DNA from: Cubamyces lactineus
Taxonomy: Eukaryota > Basidiomycota > Agaricomycetes > Polyporales > Polyporaceae
Length of the DNA: 64,000 nucleotides
Assembly: GCA_022376465.1 (NCBI GenBank)
Contig: JACDTU010000006.1
Location: forward strand, 1,240,001 to 1,304,000
Direction of reading: 5' to 3'
The notes below the pieces were generated by a model. That model ran no database searches. It saw nothing but the letters and a program-made list of their open reading frames with translations, and was not told the DNA's origin. Within the stretch, counting starts at the first letter, position 1; each line of letters starts with the position of its first letter. Position numbers and translations under genes: made by a program. Shown here in pieces: positions 12,427-25,741 of this stretch.

Positions 12427-13076
12427 TCACGCGCGCAAGCCAGCGAGGAAGATCGCGAGGTGGTCCCGGAGGCGCTTGTCCCCGTCGTCGAGCTCGATCT
12501 CGTACAGCCGCGCGAGCATGCAGATCTCCTCCCCTACGATCGCGCAATTCCCGGTCTGGTCAGCGTCTCGTTTGGGCCGTGGTTGGGGAGCGGAGAGGAC
12601 TCACGGGTCATGGTGTCCTTGAGCGCGCGGATGTTCCGCGGGAAGGGCACGGCGGCGACGGGGAAGGGCTCGCCGTTGGGGAGCGGGAGCGGCTTCCATT
12701 GTGAGGACATGTGGTTGTACGTCCTCAGTTCACTGTCACGGCGCGCCATTCATCAACGATCATCCTCAAGTAACCGAAAAACAGAACACACGTACCTGCG
12801 GAGCGTCGCAGCCGTGAGCATCTTCTGCTGTTGAAGGAGCGCAGCTTGGTGTTCCTGCGCCCTCTGCGCCTGCTCGAGCGCGGCGCGCTGGGACGCCTGC
12901 ATCTCGTCCACGGCGCTGACGAGGCGGCCAAGGAGGGCGACGGTGCCCTCGACGGTGTGGCTGAGCGCGTAGATGGTGGTCGCGCCCGCAGGCGAGCCCG
13001 GGTGGCGCGCGTCGTCTTCGCAGGGGCGCGCCTGGGAGAGGGAGCACCTGCGGTTGGGGAGGGACTGGCGGACCAT
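12427..13076 (-). CDS. Small coiled-coil protein, unknown function
   Basis: Three exons on the minus strand (13076-12796, 12732-12605, 12533-12427) give 171 residues. Residues about 35-90 form an Ala/Gln-rich helix (ALEQAQRAQEHQAALLQQQK). It is followed by WKPLPLPNGEPFP, AVPFPRNIRALKDT and a final helix (EEICMLARLYEIEL). The Leu-Pro-rich block before a helix resembles small uncharacterised agaricomycete proteins, but I cannot name a family. The second intron's acceptor (ATCGTAG) was chosen because the upstream CAG would lead into a different frame. The gene converges with the 977-aa gene. Confidence 0.68.
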
Positions 13077-14416
13077 GTTCGCGTCAGGTATGAGTGGCTG
13101 AGGTTGGTGCGGTTGGGGCTTGGACTCGGCTCTCGGAGCAGAGAGAGAAAGTCTGTTGTGAATGGGGGATGTCAGTTGGGTAGATAGCTCTCAGCCGTCA
13201 GAGTTATATAAGAGGGAGCTTGGATGAACGCTGGCGGTAGCAGAGCACTGCCAGGAGCGTTCCGGTGCAAGAAGCGCCATCGGGGGCGATGACGTCCTGT
13301 CATTGGCAGGCTTCTCTCCCCTCAAAGCTCCATCCGGCCGGTCCACTCTGGCGTGCTTTGTGCGGGCCTCCCACGGTCCCCGGAGGCTGCGTGTTGCTGT
13401 AGATGCCACTGCATGCACCCTTGAACGTATCGGTCTGCTGTAGTACGATGTTGTCCGAGGATGGGGTGGCGGTGCACAGTAGTAGTGTCGGAGCGCCGGT
13501 GTCCGTCGTCGCCCTCGGTAACGTGCTCACTGCATTCAAGTTGACACGTCCATGCCATGGCAATGCGCGGGCCTCACTGCACGCGGCCAACACGCGTAAA
13601 TCGCCTGATTGTCTCTTTCCGGTATTACGCAGGTGCGATGCTCAGGCCTGTTACCGGCTGCAGCGCTGAAGCACTGTGATATTCAAGTTCGCGCAGATGA
13701 GATCTACTATGTTGGAGCAGGCGCGACCTTCAAGTTCAACCAAGCCGACGTCCACTGAATCATTCAACCGTTGCACACGGAGTGTCCGCCACCGCCACTA
13801 CAGAACAGCGAACGTGCGAGGAGAGCCATCCAACATGGTTATTGTGATGATGCATCTGTCACCCCAGACGACACCGAGAAGGCTATAAAGTTCGAAAGTG
13901 GAGCCATATCCGTCCTCGATTCCTCGCGCTCTCAACTGGCGTACTCCAAGCTGCATCGAGTCAGTGCTCACGCTGCCGTTAGCCACAGCAGCCATCGTAG
14001 CCACCATGACATGACATCGCTGCCAGTGTCCAGTATCCACAGCACGTCCTCGTACTTCGCCACCGCCATACTACAACCACCATGGCAGATTCCAGATTCG
14101 GTGCAGAGCACCGAAGCAACAGCGCTTGCGGCCGTGCAGCATCATGATCGTATCCATAGTCCGACGTATACGTATTCGATCGTCGAACACCCGATCTCCG
14201 AGCCTCAGCTACTCAGCTACTCAGAATCAGGCTCTACGCCAGCGCTGCACGATACAGAAGCTCGTAGCAAGCTTCGACAAGGGAGAATTCGAAGTTCCCC
14301 CGGACCCACATCAGCCTCCCCCCCCCTCTTTCCCCCCAGCCAACAATGGCAGGTCGCCGTGCGCGTCAATCCAATATTCTAGGGGCAGAACGCACCCGAG
14401 TGAAGCTTGATTAATC
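13077..14416. other. Intergenic, nothing supported
   Basis: No ORF here has a recognisable domain or a consistent exon chain. The first few hundred bases should contain the promoter of the minus-strand gene that starts at 13076. Confidence 0.5.
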
Positions 14417-14512
14417 GATTGGGCGATTGGGCGATTGGGCGATTGGGCGATTGGGCGATTGGGCGATTGGGCGATTGGGCGATTGGGCGATTGGGCGATT
14501 GGGCGATTGGGC
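14417..14512. repeat. 8-bp minisatellite, 12 perfect copies
   Basis: The unit GATTGGGC is repeated exactly twelve times (96 bp) without a mismatch. The flanks (ATC before and GACAT after) do not continue it. It lies at the left edge of a more AT-rich stretch. The unit contains CCAAT on the minus strand (GCCCAATC). Confidence 0.95.
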
Positions 14513-16148
14513 GACATACACTGGGCGTTACGAAATTTTTTCGCCGAGTAAATGTGGAGGAAAGTTGAACGTGTGCACCAGATTTGCACCAGATATGTAT
14601 CGCGGCAAAGCAATGCAAAAGACTATGAAACTTTGAATTTCTGAAATCTTTGTTCCATCTTTGACACGAGCGCTTACGGTAAACGGGCGCCAATTGGGCC
14701 TGATTCGCTCGGCGCAGGCCTCCTCAGATATTACTTTTTGGTTCACTTTGGTCATGCTTATTTAGGTAGGATTTGTTTATGTCCATAAATATATTTTTGA
14801 TTGCGGTCGTACAAGGACAAAAGGCTATACATATTAAACAGGGTGCGCACGTACTACTGGAGTCTGAGAATTTGGCTCATAGCCTACCTTGCCAGTAACC
14901 TGTTCGAACAGCACTCCGAGTGAGCGCATATAGCGATTACGAAGAGACTACTTACCTGATTACTCGGAGCCGCCACCAAGGTCAGATATTCAAGTCCTAG
15001 TGACTATATGCGGTATTTTAAAAGTCAGGCAGGGTTAATCAACATCTGTATTCACCATAGGTGAATGTCTTCGTTGACATACCTGTGCCATATGCTAGCC
15101 TCAAGAGCTCTTGACGTCGCATTCATGGTCGCCAGTGAAGGAAGGAAGAGAAGAGCAAATGGTTGGCAGACGAAGAGTTGACTCGGTTTTAAGGACAACT
15201 GGATTTGTTGGAACTCCGACTGACGTAGAGTGAGCGCTATGACATCATGATCACACCGTATATGCTCGATTGAGGGAGGCTTCAAGGACTTGTTGCTTTG
15301 GGGAAGAATTTTACCTTTGCACGGGTCAAAGACGACGCAAACACAGAGTGCAGTAAAGGTTGAGCAAAAGTGGAGTAATAGATGGAAATTGGATTACATT
15401 TGCTCTGGGAAAATTTGTCGTAACGCCCAGTGATACTGTACGTATACTACTCGTAGTACGAGGAGTCGCACCGGTTGTGGTCGTTACATTACCGTGACAT
15501 TCCTGGGCTCCCGAGGACCGCGCATCCTTTAATGGGGCCAATGCCGGTGCCAGTGCCTTCCACAATCACGATCGAACTTCCAAGGATTATCAGCACTGCA
15601 GTCCTACCGCGAACGTGGTACACATTCATCGTCTGTCTAGGGGAGACAAGGTCCCTGCCGGGAGGAGGGGAGGGAGGCGGCTTGTCTCGCAGGTTGGGAC
15701 GACAGATCTGCAGTTAAACTTAAACGCTGTATGCGGGTATTGCAGTGCGAACTTGGATGCCCCAGGGCGGCTATGCGCGAGGCAAGACTTGGACAAGTCG
15801 AACTTCTTCTCGAGCATCGAAAGTTCTGAGGCCGTAGCGTCAAGCATGAACACACACGCGCGCGATACGAACCGCATAGTGGCGCGCGAGGCGCGTATTC
15901 AGCCAAGCACAGATCATAACGAGGTATTAGGATATCATGTATAACCCAATGGTGATAGTACAGAAGAATCCATCCGAGCAAAAAGAGAGAGCAGCAGAGT
16001 GCATGACGAGCGTGCGTGAGTATGAAATCTATAGTACAACGGGACCCCGCTCTACTCCGTGTCCAGAGCCTGAACGCCAAGACCTAGCAAGAAGGGGGAA
16101 ACCGTACGTGCGCGTAGGCGCAGTCTAAGAGGAGCGCGCAGAGGTCCT
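14513..16148. other. Intergenic, AT-richer stretch without supported genes
   Basis: About 14520-15450 is visibly richer in A/T than its neighbours and carries no coherent coding frame; it may be an old, decayed repeat. About 15450-16148 returns to normal composition and holds no gene I can support. Confidence 0.45.
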
Positions 16149-18978
16149 TCAGAGCGGCCACGACCACGAGAACACGGCGGTCTTCTCGACCACCCACGCC
16201 AGCCACGGCCAGTCGTCGTCATCGCCGTCGTCGTCACCGTCGCCCGGCGCGGGGTCCTCAGGCGGCGAGGGCTCGTCGCCCTTCTGGCACTCGGCCGGGA
16301 CCTTGTAACCGTTCTTGCGGACACCTCCGCCCCACGGCGTGCGGCCCTTGACGTCCGCATCGACACCGAGACCGCGCGAAGCGAAGCCTTCCCAGAGGTC
16401 GCAAAAGTTCTCGCCGCCGGTGAGTGTCTTGTCCGCGGCAATGATCGCGTCACGCGCGTCAAAGAACGATGGCCGGCACGGCTGCAACTTCATACCGTCG
16501 AGCACGAGCTGCACGATTAGCGAGTTGCCGTGCTTGGGAATGAGCGGCTTCCTCGTCCCGTCCGCAGCGTACTCTGCCTTGCGGTAGAAGTCGCCCTCGG
16601 GGATAGTGCCGTCCTCGAGCGGCTTGGGCGGGAAGAGGTCCTCGACGAACCCGTGCTTCTCGATCAGCTTCTGGGAGACGACCCACAGCATCTGCGCCCA
16701 GACCTCGCCAATCGCGTGCACACCCCAGTAGCCGGGCTTGTCCAGAGTCTGGTACGTTGACGGGTTGATGGTCTCGTCCTGCGACATAGATCAATATCCA
16801 CGTGGGACAATAGCGACAGAGCATATCATACCAATGAGTAGGGATAGTTCCGGATACCCTTCTCCATGTTCGCGGCCCAGGAACCCATGGCGTAGTCGGA
16901 GTAGTTCTTGTTGCTACGAATAGTCGTAGCCAAGAAGTCTGAAAAGCTTGTCAATACACGGCACGCCTGTCAAGGATGCCCGCGACTTACCACCCCATCC
17001 TTCGCCCATACCTCCGGCCTCACCCCAGCCGAGACAGCCAGAGTTGGCGGGACCACCAGTGAGACGAGTGCTCAACCCGTGACTCAGCTCGTGAATGACA
17101 ATACCAGCCTCAAGATCGCCGTCGCGGTAGGGGTTCGCAGTGTTCCAGAGGTACATGCGGCAGCGGCCGTTCTGACCGTCAGGCGGTGTCATGAAGTTCG
17201 CATTGTTGTATCCGCTGCCGTCCTGAGCATTGGCAATGACCGCATCGTTCTCCGCGCCTCCGCGACCGAAGTTGTACTGCTGGAAGTTGCCCGCGACCTC
17301 GTTGAAACCGTAACGGTAGTACAGGTCGTGCACCATATTCGACGTGTAGAACAACTGGGTCACCGTCGCGTTGATGTACTTCTGAGCCTCCTCGAGCGCT
17401 TCCTCCGTATCGGTCTTCTTGGGCTCGTAGACGTAATGGAAGGCCTTGCTCGGGCCGGCATCGGGACGATAGTTGTTCACCCAGTTGTTGCGGCCCTCCC
17501 AATCTTCATGGGCGAAGACGTTGTTACCCCAAGTCGTCGTGGTGTTGCGGATCTTGGAGGCGTCCTTTACGCGAATATATGACGACTGGGGATCGTTCGC
17601 GTAGGGGAGCGCGTGCCAACCAAGCGGAGACGCGAGGGAGTCGAAGTTCTCTGGCTGGATCGACCGCTCGCCCACGGAAGGGTCGTTGATGCCCCAGCCG
17701 AAGACCTTGTAAGTGGCGCCGGTTGGCTCCTTCGGAACAGGCGCGAGTGGGACAGGCGAGTCGGATGCCCAGTCGACGACCGAGATGATACGATGCGGCG
17801 CCTCTGCCGAGACAGCAGCCTCGTACCAGTTGTCCTTCATCTCGACCTCAAACTGGAACAAAATTGAACAATGACAATTGACTCCGAGCAAAGAGAGAAT
17901 GTACCTTGTACACGAGCTGAAGCGTCGTAGAATCGCCCTGAGGAACCTGGACGAATGCGAGACGACCCTTGACTGGGTTCACGGTATCGGGGACGTTGTC
18001 AACCGTGAAGAACGGCTGCTCCGTCATGTGGTGTTGGAAGGAGACGTGCATGTCGGGGATGAACTTGTGAGGGTTCGCCAAGATCTCCTCCTCGAGAGTG
18101 TCGTTCGGAGTCGCCGCTAGCATGAACTGAAGGAGGGCGCGCGAGATATCCCCAGAAGCCGCATCCTCGGCGGCAGCGAAGTCGGCATGATCGGCCATGA
18201 ACTCCGGCGCGTCGACGTATTTGCAATTCCACTCGTAGAGGTACGCCAATTGCTCCAAGGCACGCGAGCGTTCGGTATCCTTGTGGACAACGCCCTTCAG
18301 TTCTCCGGCGATTGCGCCCTCAAGATCCTCGCAGTACTGCGAGTGCGGGTCGACAGTGGCACCAGTGACAGTAAACGCATTCCCGTCCTTCGGGCGGAAG
18401 AACTAGAAGGGAAACAGCGATCAGTCAAGGTGTTCCGAGGAAGAGCCATGGCGGTGTGCCGCATATTGAGCCCGAATGGTAACCCGTATGCTTTGTGCAC
18501 ACAGGCGGCGAAGTGAAGGAGGGTCCTGAGGATCCGCCAATCCTGGACCACCCGTGGAAGGAACCGAATATGAAGACAGGAAATGTCGTCTACTCACCGA
18601 ATCACCGTAGGATAGTACAACACCATCCTTGACGTTGACGTTAATGTCTCCGTCGGCTACCTCGATGCCGTTAACATATTGCCGGACGTAGACATGTGTG
18701 ACACCGGTGGCCTCGTCGGTGTAAGAATCCTTGCGGACCACAAAGTCTCCTCCGGGGATGTCACGAACGAGGTCCTCGACGAAGAGACGCGCAACCTCGT
18801 ACGGGTCGGAAGAGACGCGCAGGAGGCTGGAATGGTACACCGGGTTAGTGTGGTAGGCCGCGTGGGGGAGGACTGGCCCGAAGCTGAGGGTCTTGCGACG
18901 GGAAATGTGGTGCGAGTCATGAGCAAGCACGCCGGCGAGGCCAGCGGCGGCGAGACCAGCGACGAACAAACGACGCAT
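16149..18978 (-). CDS. Fungalysin, extracellular M36 metalloprotease precursor
   Basis: Secreted zinc endopeptidase of MEROPS family M36, which degrades extracellular protein. Five exons on the minus strand (18978-18598, 18402-17905, 17852-16991, 16938-16832, 16778-16149) give 825 residues. It begins with a signal peptide ([19 protein letters not shown]). An FTP-type propeptide follows ([20 protein letters not shown], then VLSYGDS). The catalytic domain carries [14 protein letters not shown], whose HExxH binds zinc with a glutamate as catalytic base, and [10 protein letters not shown] just downstream with the third zinc ligand. [19 protein letters not shown] is also typical. The C-terminus adds an unusual acidic run ([11 protein letters not shown]) and a Trp-rich tail. 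The protein is longer than the about 630 residues of ascomycete fungalysins. The first intron is 195 bp; the others are 52-53 bp. Confidence 0.94.
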
Positions 18979-19875
18979 GGTGAAGGAAAGACAGGTATAA
19001 GGGGAGTAGGGGGCGGTGGTGGTGAAGAGACTCCCCGACGGTGAAGGGGGGGAGATGGTGGATGGGAGGAAAGGAGCGGGCTGCGTATGTCGGACTCTTA
19101 TCTACCCCGCGCCACGCGATGCTGACAACCCAAATGAGGTAAGACAAACGCCCAAATTGGGTGCACAAGCCGCCGCGTCACCCTCCCTTCACGCGACCCC
19201 GGACACACAGGCGCCCACATGACTCGGCGTCCGAGGTGGCTGCTATCGGTCTCCCCAGGCTCTCCTCCTGCTCTCTGCCCAGTCTCCATGCCACCTGAGC
19301 CTCCGTGTTATCGTCTCTCACCATCGTCTGAGACGCCCCGTTATATCCTATGCTCTTCCCGTGCCTATATCGGTGCAGCTCTACTGCCCCCGAGAGCGTC
19401 AGGGCGGTATCTATGAAGGCGTGTAAAGCACGGTCACCCCGCAGCACGCCACTACCATGACATCCTGCGTGTATCACACGAGTAGGGTTACACCGTGCGC
19501 ACGTCACAAGTACCTCTAGATCTCACCCCAAATGCCTACAAGTATCCCGGACTAAGTATATGCTGCCACGTAAAACTCCGTGCAGGCTACTATAGTCGAG
19601 ATACGACCAGTATGTGCCTGCGGATCCTATCGGCATAGTCCGCTACCGGTTTCAGACCAATGACACCTTTCATCTGTTGCAACTTTCTTCTTACCCTGCA
19701 TCAAGTCGAACACAGAGTCTTCCTCATGTTTATACCTTCGATGGAATACTATTCATCCCCACCTGGGCGTAGTGAGCAGTAGATCTCGAGCTTAGCAGGA
19801 CGGCCTACATTGCATCCAAGGGTTTTTACGATTAATGGTTACTATTATCACGTACTGCTGTAGTTAGTCAGACGT
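18979..19875. other. Intergenic, fungalysin promoter region and unassigned DNA
   Basis: The part next to 18978 must hold the fungalysin promoter. I see no further coding or RNA feature before the tRNA. Confidence 0.5.
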
Positions 19876-19977
19876 GCTTGGATGGCTCAGTTGGTTAGAG
19901 CGCAGGTCTCATACTTTCGTATGACCACTATCAAGTGGGAAATCCTGAGGTCGTGAGTTCGATCCTCACTCCGAGCA
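19876..19977 (+). tRNA. trnM-CAU: tRNA-Met (CAU), elongator type, with 28-nt intron
   Basis: A complete cloverleaf can be drawn. The acceptor stem GCTTGGA pairs with TCCGAGC, followed by A73. The D arm is GCTC...GAGC, the anticodon stem is CAGGT/TCCTG, and the T arm is GTGAG-TTCGATC-CTCAC. The anticodon CAT is at 19910-19912. A 28-nt intron (19914-19941) follows position 37, the standard site for nuclear tRNA introns. The mature tRNA is 74 nt. The U31/U39 mismatch is also found in fungal elongator tRNA-Met. Confidence 0.95.
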
Positions 19978-19978
19978 C

Positions 19979-19983
19979 TTTTT
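19979..19983 (+). terminator. RNA polymerase III terminator (T5)
   Basis: A run of five T starts two bases after the 3' end of the tRNA, the usual termination signal for RNA polymerase III. Confidence 0.75.
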
Positions 19984-21236
19984 GTGTACGTGCTTCAGCC
20001 ACTAGCCTGCGCAGTGCGTTTCACTAAGGAACTTTCGCTCTCCGCCGTACGCCTTTTGCACTGGTGCTGTTTTCTTGAGCAAGACCTTGAACAATTGTCG
20101 TACAACTAACGGCATCAACTTGCAGACCTTCATATTCGTATAGCTACGTTTGCCCTAACGTGCGAAACCCTACAAGCGATTGCTTTGCAAGCTCCGTAAC
20201 TGCTAGTAAACGGTGAGCAGACACGGCGGCACAAGTCTAACATGACAACGCTGTTCTCTGTACAGCCAGGGAAGGGCTCGCCATCGGGAATCTAAAGATG
20301 CACTCGGTACTCACAATACCACCGGTACCGTTCAATTCGTTACTTGAATCCGAATCCGATACAGTACTCGCGCGCGGGGGTCAGACCAACTCGGCGTGAC
20401 TCGTGTCATCCGACAGAGTACTGAGAATCTATGGTCTACGAGTCTGATCAATATCCGTTGCTCGGCTCTCTCTTCCACCGTCTATAGACCGCCGGCTCGC
20501 ATTCTGTCCGAACGTCCCCGAAGGGTAGCCCCGCCTTGCCAGTGCACAGGTTCTCACAGCTAACTTCGTCAGTTCCCCAGGATCACGCATCGCGATAATG
20601 CATACGACTCAACCGTCTCCGAGTGATTTCAATTTGGCGACCCTTGGTGTCTGTATGGCTCTTGCCCATCGCTGCAAGTATGGTTTCAAATGCCGGCTTC
20701 AAGTTAGCTCAGCAAAGCCGGAGCTTGAAGAAGCTCCGGCTGAAACGACCTTCCTTCGCGAAGCACTTAGCAATTAACACACACCGATCCTTCTTCCAAG
20801 CGCCCTCCCCTGCGTGGGTACCCCCCACCTTCTGCGTGACGACACGGGCAGTCCCGCATGCCCAATGTTCGCACCAGGATGGTGCCATCTCCCCTCCCCC
20901 GGGTCTCCACGAAGCACGAAGCGTACACACGTCCGCGTCCGCGTTCTCTTCGTGGTCCGAACGACTTCTCGACCTTCCCTGGGGGCAGTATAGGCGCGGG
21001 GTATGTCGGAGCGCTTCGTGTATGTCGGGAGAAGGGCCAATCGACTCCTGGCGCTCTTGTGCTACCGCAAGAGGCGCATGCGCGAGTACGCGGGTTGGGG
21101 TGAGGGTTCTCTATACATTCAACTTTGTCGTGGGCGCGGCTCGCTCTCCGATATGTTCCATACACGAGCGGCCGGCTTGCCGCCACAGTGGTGGATCGCT
21201 AGTAGTAAACACCGTCAGGTCAACGATTTGCGCAGG
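19984..21236. other. Intergenic, no supported gene
   Basis: ORFs of up to about 200 codons at 20623-21249 have no recognisable domain and Arg/Ser-rich translations on both strands, so I treat them as chance. The right end should contain the upstream control region of MET17. Confidence 0.5.
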
Positions 21237-21244
21237 TATAAAAG
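21237..21244 (+). promoter_or_regulatory. TATA box of MET17
   Basis: TATAAAAG lies 49 bp upstream of the ATG at 21293. This spacing supports 21293 as the first start codon. Confidence 0.55.
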
Positions 21245-21292
21245 CATAGCGGTACTGCAGACGGATGTTCACCACCCATCCCAACTCACACG

Positions 21293-23371
<2,079 letters not shown>

Positions 23372-23790
23372 TCGGCCTGTGGGTGCGCTTCGCATGGAAG
23401 TGCATGTATTACAAGGACTACAAAACCGGGGAGAGTGGAGGGATACAACGGACGAGGACGTGAAGTAGAAAGACATGGGCACCTGTATCCTAATACGAGC
23501 TCGTGCGATCCTGACCGAAAGCATGGGTGGAAGAATGAAACTGCGCGAGTAAACCAAACCAAAAAGCCAGCGGAAGAGAAGGGGGTAGTAAGCACAAGAT
23601 GTGTCGTCAGCAAAGGAAGGTGCCTGTTCAAAGGTAAGAAAGCAAAAAAGGACGTGGAGGGTGAAGAGGTACAAAGTCAGGATACAGAACGTCGCAAAGG
23701 AGCGAAGGAGCGAGAAGGGGTGAAAAGAAATAACTTAGGAGCCGGATAATGATAACCTCGCGTGGGAGCCACGAGCCCTCAGAGGACCTC

Positions 23791-24504
23791 CTAGGCCACA
23801 TGACCCTCCTCAGTCGGCACCAAGCCCGTAGGGGAGTAGTAGTCCTCCTCCGGCAGGGCGACCCGCGGGACTATCTTGATCGCAAACAGCTCGAGCTCGG
23901 AGGCATATTTCACCTCCTTGGCGTACACCAGGACGTCCGAGTCGTCGTTGTCGAGCTGGGTGTTGCCCAGGACGCTTTAGGGTAGGTGAGGCCAGGTTAG
24001 CCACACAGACGAAGGCACGAGCACCGGGCAGTCACTCACCACTCAGTGACCTCCTTGAACTTCATAAATTTGTAGGACTCGTCGGATCCAATCAGAGTGG
24101 ACTCCGTCTCGTGGGATGAGTGAGAGTCTTCCGACACTTTGTCGTTCCCCTCGGCTTGAAGGCGACTGAGCTCGTCCTCGATCTGTGCGACGAGAGAATC
24201 GCCAAGGTCGCCCGGGAGAGGGTCCAGCACGCGCTTTTGCGCAAGGTAAGGACTTGGGCCGCAGAAGCTGGAGAACAAAGAGACCACGTACAGGAAGACT
24301 TTTACGAGGGACACGCTTGCCACGCTCCCGGCGCGGCGAACGGAGGCGGTTGGTGCTGGACGGGACGATACCGGGCTTGTGGCTACTGGCGAGCCTAGTG
24401 AGAGTGGACTTGACCTTGGAGGTCGCCATTTTGAGCTTGCGCCCTTTGACGGAAGCCAAAGGCTTCACGATTGCGTAGTTGACAATAACGGTGAGAGTAA
24501 CCAT
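23791..24504 (-). CDS. Small unknown protein with basic N-terminus
   Basis: Three exons (24504-24292, 24233-24040, 23974-23791) give 196 residues. The N-terminus is basic (TNRLRSPRRERGKRVPRKSL). A middle block is acidic (LGDSLVAQIEDELSRLQAEG), followed by FMKFKEVTE and a conserved-looking C-terminal block (DSDVLVYAKEVKYASELELF, then VALPEEDYYSPTGLVPTEEG). I do not recognise the family. The exon joins rest on GTACGT...AAAAG and GTGAGT...TAAAG pairs that keep frame. An internal ATG at 24429 is an alternative start, but a TATA motif at 24591-24596 favours 24504. The gene converges with MET17, with about 420 bp between stop codons. Confidence 0.68.
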
Positions 24505-24590
24505 GATGCGGAGAGCGGAGCAGGACAGAGGTGGATATGAGGAGGGGGCCCAGGAGGAACCTGGAAGTGGGAGAGCAAGCGCGGGGGCGC

Positions 24591-24596
24591 TTTTAT
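24591..24596 (-). promoter_or_regulatory. Probable TATA box
   Basis: ATAAAA on the minus strand lies 87 bp upstream of the ATG at 24504, the expected distance for a start shortly downstream of transcription initiation. Confidence 0.45.
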
Positions 24597-25733
24597 GGGA
24601 GCGGGGCAGCACAAATCTCGTTGAGAGATCTCTCGGGAAACCCCGCTTAAGCCAAAAGCCAGGGAGCATACAAAAACAATCAACAACAAAGAACAATGGC
24701 TTCATGAGCGCGAAGGCATGCGGCATGCGCGTGCCCCCCCAAAACGGGCATCCCCTGCAGTGCCGAACGTGGATAGCGCGACGTGATCTCGGGCGAGGAC
24801 CTGTCAATCAATCGTTAACACGAATTGCTCACTAATGAAACTTACTTCTGCGGCTAAACTTGCTGTGGGCTGCCTTTTGCTCCACGTTATGTGAGATCTC
24901 ACTTGCACAATGGCCTACCACTGGCATGGCTAACTGCGACCGTGACAGTGTACATGTGTCCCCTTTGTTCAGCCATGTGACGATACCGCATGCATGTCAC
25001 TAGCACACCAAGACAATAGGTTAGCCCATGAAATGTTAACACCCGCAGCCCGTATTGGCGGAGATTTATCCTGCAAGACATTGTCCTGTGATACAATGAT
25101 GCCCTCTCACGGCGCTCGCTTTGCCGCGGGGCTCCCGCTGAATCGGTGGTTTCTGTCCACGCATCGCTGAGTCAGCTGTGAGGTGACAAGGTGTACTTCA
25201 AGGACACACCATGGCAAGGCACCATACGGCCGTGATTCTCATGTAGATTCTGCCTCTCATGGGCGTTTGCTGCCAGCAGACGCTTGATACTAGCGCTCGT
25301 TTGGAGGCCCGGCCTCACAGGTGTAAACAATCGCAAAGCCGCCACCAGCCAGCGGGCAGCCGACTCCGAATCATCATCCGAGAGCTGATACTTCACAAGG
25401 CCAGCCTCGTTTGAACTCTCCCTCCCTGACTTTCCGGCTTGTGTGGTTCTGAAGAGTGCTTCCGCGTGACCTACACCTAGAGCCACTCTTTCGTTGTTAT
25501 ACGGTACTCACCCACTCGTTTTCCTATAGATATTTTTTCATTAGTTTTATAGTCCTCTCCGTACGAGGCCAAAGCACCTCCGCCGCGATAGCGCACGCCA
25601 TCAACCTCAGCCACCGACGGTGCCCATATCGAGACATCTCGCGTGCGCGCCATCAATGGCGCGCCCGCCCATTTCCCTTTTGCGTTCCCTCGACGCCTTC
25701 CTCATCGTTCGCTCTCCCGAACGCTGAGCACTC
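24597..25733. other. Intergenic, nothing supported
   Basis: No coding frame with recognisable features was found between the promoter of the small gene and the hAT element. Confidence 0.5.
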
Positions 25734-25741
25734 CTTTGTTT
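25734..25741. repeat. Left 8-bp target-site duplication of hAT element
   Basis: CTTTGTTT lies directly before the terminal CAGTGTTG. The same 8 bp recur directly after the opposite end. Confidence 0.9.

Noticed and set aside
14417..14512. CRISPR-like array
   Set aside because: The units are 8 bp, directly adjacent without spacers, and the genome is fungal; this is a minisatellite.
20623..21249. 208-codon plus-strand ORF upstream of MET17
   Set aside because: No domain or consistent splice sites, and overlapping open frames on both strands; it also overlaps the MET17 promoter.
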